64,000 bases of DNA from NCBI GenBank assembly GCA_963843255.1, contig CAWJJQ010000001.1, positions 1 to 64,000 on the forward strand, given 5' to 3'. Numbering within the stretch: position 1 is the stretch's first letter; each line of letters starts with the position of its first letter. A model generated the notes under the pieces. The model was not told the DNA's origin. It did no database searches and saw nothing but the letters and a program-made list of their open reading frames with translations. Source of the DNA: Bog-159 sp963843255 (GTDB lineage Bacteria > Acidobacteriota > Terriglobia > Bryobacterales > Bryobacteraceae). Below, piece after piece: positions 1-6,911 of the stretch. The position numbers were made by a program, and so were the translations under genes.

Positions 1-1
1 T

Positions 2-1594
2 ATGGCTGTCGCAGAAAAGCAGCACACCACCATCAGCGGGGTGCCCATCGAGCCTCTTTATGGCCCTGAGCAATTGAACGATTTTGATCCGCGGCGCGAT
101 CTGGCGAAGCCGGGCGAGTTTCCTTACACCCGCGGGATCCACGAAAGCATGTACCGCGGCCGGCTCTGGACCATGCGCCAGTTTTCCGGTTTTGCCACGC
201 CCGAAGAGACCAACCGCCGCTATCACTATCTTCTGGAACAGGGCCAAACTGGACTCTCCGTAGCCTTTGATCTGCCGACGCTCATGGGCTACGATGCGGA
301 CCATCCGCTTTCCGAAGGCGAAGTCGGCAAGTGCGGAGCCTCCATTTCGTCGCTCGAAGATATGGAAATCCTCTTTCGCGGCATTCCGCTGGGCCAGGTG
401 ACCGTCTCGATGACCATAAACTCGCCGGCCGCGGTTCTCTGGGCCATGTACCTGGCGGTGGCGGAGCATCAGGGCGTCGATTGGAAGGTGGTCTCCGGCA
501 CCCTTCAAAACGACATCCTGAAGGAATACATCGCGCAGAAGGAGTACATTTTCCCGCCGCGTCCCTCCATGCGGCTGGTCACCGATACCATTGAATTTGG
601 CGCGCGCCATACCCCCCGGTTCAACCCTATCTCGATCAGCGGCTATCACATCCGCGAAGCCGGATCCACCGCCGTCCAGGAGTTGGCGTTCACCCTGCGC
701 GACGGTATGGAATACGTGGAGTGGGCGCTCGAACGCGGCCTCCAGATCGATGAATTCGCGCCCCGCCTGAGCTTCTTCTTCAACGCTCACAACGACTTTT
801 TCGAGGAAATAGCCAAGTACCGCGCGGCCCGCAAGTTGTGGGCTCACGCCATGCGCGACCGGTTCGGCGCCAAGGAGGAACGCAGCCAAAAGCTCCGTTT
901 CCATTCGCAAACGGCCGGGTGCTCGCTCACCTGGCAGCAGCCCTACAACAACGTGGTACGGACTGCTATACAAGCTCTCGCGGCGGTCCTGGGCGGAACC
1001 CAATCGCTCCACACCAACTCGCTCGATGAGGCTTACGCCCTGCCCAGCGAACAAGCCGTCACCATCGCCCTGCGTACGCAACAGATTCTAGGCTACGAAA
1101 GCGGCGTCACCAATACTCCCGATCCCCTGGGCGGCAGCTATTTCGTGGAGCGCATGACCCTCGACATGGAGCAGGCTGCCAGCGATTACTTCCGCCGCAT
1201 CGACGACATGGGCGGGATGATCGCCGCCATCGAGAAAGGCTTCCCCCAGAGCGAGATAGCAAACGCTAGCTACCAGTACCAGCGGGCCGTCGAGACTAAA
1301 GAAAAGATTGTGGTAGGGGTCAACGCCTTTCAGTCCGAGGATCAGCCCATCGAACTGCTCCAGATCAATCAGGAGGCCGAAGCCCATCAGGCGCGGAAAC
1401 TGGCGGCCTTGCGCGCCCGGCGGGATAATAGCCGTGTGCGCAAAACCCTGGACGTCTTGCGGTGCGCCGCTGAGGGTACTGAAAATACTATGCCATTTCT
1501 TATGGACGCGGTGCGTGCTTACGCAACTTTAGGGGAGATTTGTGACGCTTTCCGCGATATTTTTGGCTCCTATCAGGAGACCGCTCATATTTAA
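2..1594 (+). CDS. mcmA1: Acyl-CoA mutase large subunit, methylmalonyl-CoA mutase family (catalytic barrel)
   Basis: This is the catalytic TIM-barrel subunit of an adenosylcobalamin-dependent acyl-CoA mutase, classically interconverting methylmalonyl-CoA and succinyl-CoA in the cytoplasm. The 530 residues show the family blocks RGIHESMYRGRLWTMRQ (about 44-60), LSVAFDLPT, SISGYHIREAG and HTNSLDEA (near 337). It lacks the cobalamin-binding domain, which is the next gene 33 bp downstream, so this is the two-subunit form. The block that reads RQYAGF in characterised methylmalonyl enzymes reads RQFSGF here (Phe61), so a related substrate such as isobutyryl-CoA cannot be excluded. The ATG is the second to fourth base of the window; the length is slightly short for the family, so a few N-terminal residues could lie outside. 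Confidence 0.9.
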   Translation: MAVAEKQHTTISGVPIEPLYGPEQLNDFDPRRDLAKPGEFPYTRGIHESMYRGRLWTMRQFSGFATPEETNRRYHYLLEQGQTGLSVAFDLPTLMGYDADHPLSEGEVGKCGASISSLEDMEILFRGIPLGQVTVSMTINSPAAVLWAMYLAVAEHQGVDWKVVSGTLQNDILKEYIAQKEYIFPPRPSMRLVTDTIEFGARHTPRFNPISISGYHIREAGSTAVQELAFTLRDGMEYVEWALERGLQIDEFAPRLSFFFNAHNDFFEEIAKYRAARKLWAHAMRDRFGAKEERSQKLRFHSQTAGCSLTWQQPYNNVVRTAIQALAAVLGGTQSLHTNSLDEAYALPSEQAVTIALRTQQILGYESGVTNTPDPLGGSYFVERMTLDMEQAASDYFRRIDDMGGMIAAIEKGFPQSEIANASYQYQRAVETKEKIVVGVNAFQSEDQPIELLQINQEAEAHQARKLAALRARRDNSRVRKTLDVLRCAAEGTENTMPFLMDAVRAYATLGEICDAFRDIFGSYQETAHI

Positions 1595-1627
1595 TGCGCG
1601 GTTGTCCCTCCGCGCCGAGGATTCCAA

Positions 1628-2041
1628 ATGACCCCGCCGATTCGAGTGCTCGTTGCCAAGCCTGGGCTGGACGGCCATGATCGCGGCGCCAAGGTGATTG
1701 CCCGCGCCCTGCGAGACGCCGGGATGGAGGTAATTTATACCGGTCTGCGCCAAACGCCTGAAATGATTGTGAACGCCGCCTTGCAGGAGGACGTGCAAGT
1801 AATTGGATTATCAATTCTTTCCGGCGCACATAATGCCATCGTTCCACGGGTCATGGACTTGCTTCGAGAAAAGGATATGCTGGACGTGAAGGTGATTGTG
1901 GGTGGCATCGTGCCGGACGAAGATGCCGCTGCCCTCAAACGGCGCGGGGTAGCGGCCGTATTCCAGCCCGGCGCGTCGCTCGATGGCATCGTGGAATGTA
2001 TCCGATCGCTGGCTGGTGTGGCCCGCGCGCCTTTTCCGTAG
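1628..2041 (+). CDS. mcmA2: Acyl-CoA mutase small subunit, cobalamin-binding domain
   Basis: This 137-residue protein is the B12-binding partner of the preceding barrel subunit. It has the DxHxxG signature as DGHDRG at residues 15-20, with His17 expected to be the lower axial cobalt ligand, followed by the VIGLSILSGAH and VGGIVPDED segments that shape the nucleotide-tail groove. Length and motif spacing match stand-alone cobalamin subunits of methylmalonyl-, isobutyryl- and related CoA mutases. It sits 33 bp after the large subunit in the same direction, so the two are probably one transcript and one complex. Confidence 0.92.
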   Translation: MTPPIRVLVAKPGLDGHDRGAKVIARALRDAGMEVIYTGLRQTPEMIVNAALQEDVQVIGLSILSGAHNAIVPRVMDLLREKDMLDVKVIVGGIVPDEDAAALKRRGVAAVFQPGASLDGIVECIRSLAGVARAPFP

Positions 2042-2047
2042 AGCTAG

Positions 2048-2260
2048 ATGAGCATGGGCCGACTATTGATTCTCTTGGGTTTGTGCCTGGTAGCGGTGGG
2101 TTTGGTCTGCACGCTGGGAGAGAAGTTACCTTTTCGGTTAGGCCGGTTGCCCGGCGATATTTACATCCAGGGCAAACACACCAGCTTTTACTTTCCAGTT
2201 GTTACATGCCTCGTGCTCAGCGTGGTGTTTTCTTTGGTTATATGGCTGTTCCGCCGATAA
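2048..2260 (+). CDS. Small DUF2905-type membrane protein
   Basis: This 70-residue protein has two hydrophobic segments (about residues 5-22 and 48-67) separated by a short polar loop containing LPGDIYIQGK. That loop and the two-helix layout are characteristic of the DUF2905 family of small inner-membrane proteins, whose function is unknown. It starts 6 bp after the cobalamin subunit stop, so it may be co-transcribed, although no functional link to the mutase is known. Confidence 0.8.
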   Translation: MSMGRLLILLGLCLVAVGLVCTLGEKLPFRLGRLPGDIYIQGKHTSFYFPVVTCLVLSVVFSLVIWLFRR

Positions 2261-2289
2261 GAAAACATTCTCTGCGGCAATTGGATTGC

Positions 2290-2562
2290 ATGATACAAAG
2301 CATGGATTTAAGCAAAACTATCGCGGAACTCTACGAAGAAAAAACGAGGCTCGACAGGGTGATCGCCTCGCTCGAGCAACTCGGCCAGGAAACGACTACG
2401 CTCCGCATCATCACCAGCCGGCGTGGACGTAAGTTTATGAGCCCACAAGAGCGTACCCAAGTTTCCGAACGGATGCGCAGGTATTGGGCAGGACGCAAGG
2501 CATCGACGGAAGACCACCAATTGGAACAGCCTAGGGTGATGACGGCAGCTTCGGCGGCATGA
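2290..2562 (+). CDS. Small basic hypothetical protein
   Basis: This 90-residue protein has an N-terminal helix with heptad-like leucines (residues about 5-40) and a basic tail containing SRRGRKFMSPQER and RMRRYWAGRK. The latter pattern recalls short acidobacterial proteins of unknown function and looks nucleic-acid-binding, but no domain is recognised. I chose the ATG at 2290; the same frame is open further upstream but there overlaps the preceding membrane protein gene. It lies 29 bp after that gene and may be expressed with it. Confidence 0.55.
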   Translation: MIQSMDLSKTIAELYEEKTRLDRVIASLEQLGQETTTLRIITSRRGRKFMSPQERTQVSERMRRYWAGRKASTEDHQLEQPRVMTAASAA

Positions 2563-2710
2563 AGATTATTCAAGGCCGAATTATTACCGTTTAATTCATT
2601 ATGGGTACTTTTTACCCACGATATTCTACATATCAGGGTTTCTCCCGTTGGTCTTCGGTTAATACCTGTTACGGTGCGGAATTTTTCGCTGCGTAGCAAT
2701 CTGATCGTTG

Positions 2711-3344
2711 CTAATGTACGCGTCCCATCTTATCCAGCGGCCAGTACACGAATACAGCCTTTCCATAGATATTCTGGCGCGGCACATAGCCCCAGGCACG
2801 GCTGTCGTTGGATGAACTGCGGTGATCCCCCAGAACGTAATACCGGTCTGGGGGAACGCGTTCGGGCAAGTGGGACTGGTAGTCGCGGTACTCTTCGGGA
2901 ACATAATCCTCAGGCAGCGGCTTTCCGTTAACGATGACCACTCCGTGGTTGATTTCGATTACATCCCCAGGTAGCCCGATAACCCGCTTGATGTAGGATT
3001 TTGAAATATCCAGCGGGAACCAGAAAACCACCATGTCGCCGCGCTCAATCTGGCCGGCGCCAAATCGATAAGTAAACTTATTGATAAATATCCGTTCCTG
3101 ATCGTGCAGCGCGGGCATCATGCTGGTGCCCTCCACCTTTACCGGTTGGTAAATGAAAACGATGAGAACGACGGCGATCAGGACGGACAGCGCCAGATCG
3201 CGGATCCAGGAGATCGGATTGAAGCCGCTGGCACGTCCGGGCGGTGTCTCCGCGGGCTCGGGATTGGTCGCTGAAGCTGGTCGCTGGATTGGTCGCTGGA
3301 TTGGTCGCTGGATTGGTCGAAGGTAGCGGCTCAGTTTCCGGCAT
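2711..3344 (-). CDS. lepB: Signal peptidase I, apparently frameshifted near the N-terminus
   Basis: This membrane serine protease removes signal peptides from exported proteins. The catalytic part is clear: GTSMMPAL holds the nucleophilic Ser, YIKRVIGLPGD holds the general-base Lys, and GDHRSSSNDSR is the conserved C-terminal box. One transmembrane helix (ALSVLIAVVLIVFIY) precedes it. The catalytic frame has no ATG, GTG or TTG upstream of GTSMMP except a GTG inside the motif itself. A good start (MPETEPLPST) lies in another frame at 3344. The two frames meet in a run of 12-bp repeats encoding NPAT: three perfect units are followed by a fourth of 13 bp (3269-3281), one base too long. Removing one base joins the frames. 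Only the part from 3136 down is continuous. Confidence 0.8.
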
Positions 3345-3397
3345 CCCGCACGTGGTCCCTTAATTTGATTATAAGCCAGGCTGCGCCAAATTCGAGA

Positions 3398-5164
3398 CTA
3401 TTCCAGCAGCGGCGGGAGTTCGGGCAGCGGCACCGCGCCCTGCCTTAACGCTGCATCGTGGAACTCCGACAACTGAAATGCCGCACCTTTGGCTTGCCGG
3501 TACTTGTCGCGCACAGCCAGCCATCCCCGCCAGCCTACGAAATAACAAGGCAATTGCGCCGACGAGAGCTTGGCGCGCTGCAGCTTGGCGGTGGCTTCCT
3601 CGGCCTCTTGAAAGGTCTGAGTCTGCATCAGATCCAACGCTTCCTGGTCCGTCATGTTCAGCATTTGCAGGCGAATATCCAGGATGGCGTTGGCGATCAC
3701 CCGTAGCTCTTCTTTCTGGAAAGTCAGGCGCAGTTCCGGCGAGCTGTCCAGGAAGCCTTCATCCAGCATCGTCTGGGTGGCGTATTGCGCCCAACCCTCG
3801 ATGTACGGCCCGTTGCCGTAAAGGGCGCGCAGCAGGCGCCGGGTAGCAGGTTCAATCTGGTTGGCAAACTCGAACTGCACGTAGTGGCCGGGAACGGCTT
3901 CATGCAGCGTCAACAGCTTGAGCTTGTAGAAGTTGTACTCGCGCAGCTTGGATTCGGCGCGCGGCCGGGGCCAATCCGGCGGAATAGGAGTGATCCAATA
4001 AAACGCTCCCAGTTGGGGCTCCAGAGCGGGCGCCGGATTGAAGCCTGCTACGGCGTAGATCCCCCGCATAAAGACTGGTGTCGGGATCACCTGAAGGTTA
4101 GCGTGGGGCGGCAGCGTCAGCAGGTGTTTGTGCGCCACGAACCGGCGCGCTTCCTCCAGATCGTTCTTTGCATCCGCCACGTATTCCTCGGGGGTGGAAT
4201 GCCGGTCCGCGATGCGGCCAAGCACTTCCGAGATCACTTTGTTTTCACGCTGCGGTCCGGCTAAGTCGGCATGGTCCCCATGTTCTGGAAAGAATTTGTG
4301 ATGGAGCGGCAAAGCCAGGGCCAGCATACGGGCGCGTAGATCCAGCAAGCCGCGCGCGGCGGCTTCCAGCACGTCGCTGGGGTCCACGCCCGCATCCAGC
4401 GCATAGCGAAACTTCAGAGTGTATAGCCTGCGTCCCAGGCGCCAGTCGTAGTTGTCGCGGGCCGACAGGCTGCCCTGCAGATAACCCTGAAAAGCGTGCA
4501 ATGCATCCAGGGCCGGACGCGCGGCGGCTGCATAAGCGGTGCGCTGGTCCGCCGGCACGGCGGCGCGGATAGTGGTATCCACCAGCGCGATATTGCCCTC
4601 GTTTTCTTCGGCCGCAACTTTGGTCCAGATCCCCGGCGCGGAGACCAGGTTGGTGCGCGCCTGATCGAGAAACAGCGGCAGTTTCTTCAGGCGCGCGATG
4701 ATGTGCCGGATGCGGTCGGGCAGCGGCGCGTATTCGAGCGTTAGCGGGGCGAAGAGCGCGTTGCCGGCAAGTTCCACGTAAACCGTGGGATTGTGCAGAT
4801 AGCCTTGGGTTTCCTCCAGGTCGAGCAGGGCCAGCGCCACCTGGTTCTGGATAATGTGCAGATCGGCGCGCGATTCCGCGCTCAGACTCTCGGGCTTAAT
4901 TTCGTTTCCGAGCCGTTCCCGAAATCGCCGGTAATACTCGCGCTGATGATCGAGCGCGGCGAGGCTGAAGTCGTCGAACTGGTCATCGAGGTTCTGGCCC
5001 TGGTATTGATGTAAACCTGTGGCAGTAGCGGTGGCTGGCGAGAACGCCAGGGAAGTGTAGACGAATTCATCGGCGAGCTTCGAGAAGCTTTGTTCCGGGG
5101 AACCGCACCCCACGGAGGTAAGAAGAGACATAACCACGGCCAGTTCCGCCCCAAAATGGCGCAT
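3398..5164 (-). CDS. DUF885 family lipoprotein, putative zinc peptidase
   Basis: This 588-residue protein belongs to the DUF885 family. It carries the zinc-binding motif HEAVPGH (residues 421-427), with a downstream acidic segment (YIEGWAQYA) that could supply the third ligand, the gluzincin arrangement. The N-terminus is a lipoprotein signal with a lipobox ending at Cys20 (SVGC), so it should be anchored in the cell envelope and face outward. The physiological substrate of such proteins is generally unknown; peptidase activity is inferred from the motif. A TAAGAT hexamer ends exactly 6 bases before the ATG, suggesting a leaderless transcript. Confidence 0.85.
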   Translation of the reverse strand: MRHFGAELAVVMSLLTSVGCGSPEQSFSKLADEFVYTSLAFSPATATATGLHQYQGQNLDDQFDDFSLAALDHQREYYRRFRERLGNEIKPESLSAESRADLHIIQNQVALALLDLEETQGYLHNPTVYVELAGNALFAPLTLEYAPLPDRIRHIIARLKKLPLFLDQARTNLVSAPGIWTKVAAEENEGNIALVDTTIRAAVPADQRTAYAAAARPALDALHAFQGYLQGSLSARDNYDWRLGRRLYTLKFRYALDAGVDPSDVLEAAARGLLDLRARMLALALPLHHKFFPEHGDHADLAGPQRENKVISEVLGRIADRHSTPEEYVADAKNDLEEARRFVAHKHLLTLPPHANLQVIPTPVFMRGIYAVAGFNPAPALEPQLGAFYWITPIPPDWPRPRAESKLREYNFYKLKLLTLHEAVPGHYVQFEFANQIEPATRRLLRALYGNGPYIEGWAQYATQTMLDEGFLDSSPELRLTFQKEELRVIANAILDIRLQMLNMTDQEALDLMQTQTFQEAEEATAKLQRAKLSSAQLPCYFVGWRGWLAVRDKYRQAKGAAFQLSEFHDAALRQGAVPLPELPPLLE

Positions 5165-5170
5165 GGTTCG

Positions 5171-5176
5171 ATCTTA
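5171..5176 (-). promoter_or_regulatory. Predicted -10 element of the DUF885 gene
   Basis: On the minus strand TAAGAT is followed by six bases and then the ATG of the DUF885 gene. A -10 hexamer at that distance would place transcription initiation at or next to the start codon, and no Shine-Dalgarno sequence is present. Confidence 0.45.
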
Positions 5177-5211
5177 CAGGAGTCTCGGGAGGATCCGCGG
5201 AAATCTGGAAC

Positions 5212-5451
5212 TCAGCCCATAGCCGGGCGCGCTCGGTGATGCTCAGTCTTGCCCGGGACGGCTGCCGGTTCGCGCTGCTTCTTCAGCCGCAGGGTACGCA
5301 TGGCGTCGTAGACTTCGGCCGCGCCGGCATTCGCCCGCCCTGCGATCACGCGCTCGCCGATCACGCAGGCCCAAAGGAGGGCAACCAGAACCGCGATGGA
5401 CGTTAGGCCCTGTCCAGTTATTTTCGCGATCGCCACGCCGGCGCCCTCCAT
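5212..5451 (-). CDS. Small hypothetical membrane protein
   Basis: This 79-residue protein has one hydrophobic helix (LTSIAVLVALLWACVIGE) followed by a basic helical tail (YDAMRTLRLKKQ). No domain is recognised. I chose the ATG at 5451 because the frame upstream has no hydrophobic or conserved character and runs into repeat DNA. It lies 47 bp upstream of the DUF885 gene in the same direction. Confidence 0.5.
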   Translation of the reverse strand: MEGAGVAIAKITGQGLTSIAVLVALLWACVIGERVIAGRANAGAAEVYDAMRTLRLKKQREPAAVPGKTEHHRARPAMG

Positions 5452-5611
5452 CCATGAGCCTGCATGACGAGGCAAGTAGCAATCCGCCCACCAGACGCTA
5501 GCTGTTTTCTTATCAGCACTTCGGGCGGCGATCGGTGTGCCCGCCCGGCAACACACGGGCGCACGGGTAACGGCCTACGGCCGCCGGGCAGAAGTTGCAC
5601 CGTGTGCAACT

Positions 5612-5733
5612 GTATCCCGATTTGCGCGGTTCGTTAAGAGCGCAAAGGGATGCGTGTCCGCGCCGCCAAGTAGGATAGGAATTCGCGGAGTCGTGGCGGC
5701 GCGGCCGTATCCCGATTTGCGCGGTTCGTTAAG
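5612..5733. repeat. Dispersed intergenic repeat, full copy, with a 27-bp direct repeat
   Basis: An exact 27-bp sequence beginning GTATCCCGATTTGCGCGG occurs at 5612-5638 and again at 5707-5733. The second copy forms the end of a unit of about 95 bp (5639-5733) that starts AGCGCAAAGGG and whose ends are roughly inverted (GCGCAAA against TTTGCGC). A closely related unit is at 40520-40613 and partial ones are at 54031-54087 and possibly 20551-20595. Otherwise the stretch 5452-5749 holds no gene. Confidence 0.7.
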
Positions 5734-5737
5734 AAGG

Positions 5738-5743
5738 TAAACT
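5738..5743 (+). promoter_or_regulatory. Predicted -10 element of the redoxin gene
   Basis: TAAACT is followed by exactly six bases (GGTTGT) and then ATG at 5750. The spacing predicts a leaderless mRNA. The dispersed repeat ends only 4 bp upstream and therefore occupies the -35 region. Confidence 0.45.
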
Positions 5744-5749
5744 GGTTGT

Positions 5750-6259
5750 ATGGGAGCAGCCAGGGAAAATGAACTGCTGCGCGCCGGTCGCCGCGCGCCC
5801 GCCTTCAAGCTCGCCCGTGTAGATGGTGGGGTGCCGAATGGAGCAGTCGATCTCACTGCGTTACTGGCGGACGGGCCGGTGCTGCTGGCGTTCTTCAAAT
5901 CTACCTGCCCGGTTTGCCAGATGACTCTGCCTTACCTGGAACGCATCCATCGCGGGCGTGCGCCCGGGTCGCTGGCAGTGTACGGCGTATCGCAGGACGA
6001 CGCGGAGACCACCCAGGAGTTCAGCGGCGAGTTCGGAATCAGTTTTCCGATGTTGCTCGACACTGAGGAAAGCGGCTATCCGGCCAGCAACGCGTACGGC
6101 ATCGGACACGTGCCGTCCATGTTTCTGATCGGGCGCGACGGTCAGGTCACCTGGAGCCTGGAGGGGTTCAACAAGCGTGAAATCGTGGAGGTAGCCGGCC
6201 AGGCCGGGGTCCAGCCGTTCGCGGCGGATGAAGACGTACCGGAGTGGCGGGCGGGTTGA
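5750..6259 (+). CDS. Thioredoxin-fold peroxiredoxin/TlpA-like redoxin
   Basis: This 169-residue protein has a thioredoxin fold of the AhpC-TSA/redoxin type. The redox site reads FFKSTCPVCQMTLPYL, a CPVC dithiol rather than the CGPC of classical thioredoxin. Further marks are YGVSQDD, the cis-proline segment GHVPSMFLI and GRDGQVTWSLEGF. There is no signal peptide, so it should act in the cytosol as a thiol reductase or peroxidase-like protein. It is 45 bp upstream of the ferredoxin-type gene, possibly in one transcript. Confidence 0.85.
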   Translation: MGAARENELLRAGRRAPAFKLARVDGGVPNGAVDLTALLADGPVLLAFFKSTCPVCQMTLPYLERIHRGRAPGSLAVYGVSQDDAETTQEFSGEFGISFPMLLDTEESGYPASNAYGIGHVPSMFLIGRDGQVTWSLEGFNKREIVEVAGQAGVQPFAADEDVPEWRAG

Positions 6260-6304
6260 AGCTCGAAAAATTGAGCTCCCGGCGGGGGCGCGGAAAGAAA
6301 TCGC

Positions 6305-6805
6305 ATGGCGAATAAAATCGACGAAATACTGGGTTCGGCGGCGGCTATCGCCAAGGGCATGGGGGTCACCTTGAAAGAGATGATGTCCCCCACGGTGACG
6401 GAAAACTATCCCGACGAGCCGCCCAAGCTGGAAGAGCGCTACCGCGGCGTGCACGTGCTTCAGCGAGACGTGAACGGTATGGAGAAATGTGTCGCCTGCT
6501 TTTTATGCGCGGCGGCTTGCCCTTCCAACTGCATCTACATCGAAGCGGCGGAGAACACCGATAAGCTGCGTATCAGCGGCGGCGAGCGCTACGCCAAGGT
6601 CTACAACATCGATTACAACCGCTGCATTTTTTGCGGCTATTGCGTGGAGGCGTGTCCCACCGATGCCATTACTCACGGACACGGGATCGATGTAGCCAGC
6701 TTCAATACGTCCACCCTGATTTTTCGCAAGGAACGCATGCTGGCGCCCATTCCGGAGGGCGCGCATCCGCCGGTGGTCGCGGCGGACACCCCGGTGGCGC
6801 ACTAG
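6305..6805 (+). CDS. nuoI: NuoI-like 2x[4Fe-4S] ferredoxin subunit of complex I
   Basis: This 166-residue protein matches the NADH-quinone oxidoreductase subunit I. It contains two perfect 4Fe-4S motifs, CVACFLCAAACP (from about residue 60) and CIFCGYCVEACP, separated by the expected 30 or so residues with YNIDYNRC in front of the second. In complex I these clusters (N6a, N6b) pass electrons toward N2. No other nuo gene is in the window, so this is a stand-alone copy. It may supplement a main nuo operon elsewhere or serve another oxidoreductase. Confidence 0.85.
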   Translation: MANKIDEILGSAAAIAKGMGVTLKEMMSPTVTENYPDEPPKLEERYRGVHVLQRDVNGMEKCVACFLCAAACPSNCIYIEAAENTDKLRISGGERYAKVYNIDYNRCIFCGYCVEACPTDAITHGHGIDVASFNTSTLIFRKERMLAPIPEGAHPPVVAADTPVAH

Positions 6806-6813
6806 GCAGCCGC

Positions 6814-6910
6814 GTGGGGCAGGCCCCTGGCCTGCGGCCTGGCCTGCGTGGGGCCCTTGGCCCCGCTTAGGCGGCGTGAGACGCCGCCGCAGCGCATGGC
6901 GCTGCCCCAC
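6814..6910. repeat. Inverted-repeat hairpin between convergent genes
   Basis: The nine bases GTGGGGCAG at 6814-6822 are matched by their inverse CTGCCCCAC at 6902-6910, bracketing GC-rich repeated words and an internal stem GCGGCGT-GAG-ACGCCGC (6871-6887). It fills the gap between the convergent nuoI and M28 peptidase genes and may act as a bidirectional terminator, although there is no U-tract. Confidence 0.5.
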
Positions 6911-6911
6911 C

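Noticed and set aside
5160..5180. Possible tRNA T-arm word GGTTCGATC
   Set aside because: No acceptor stem or anticodon arm can be drawn around it; it is the leader of the DUF885 gene.
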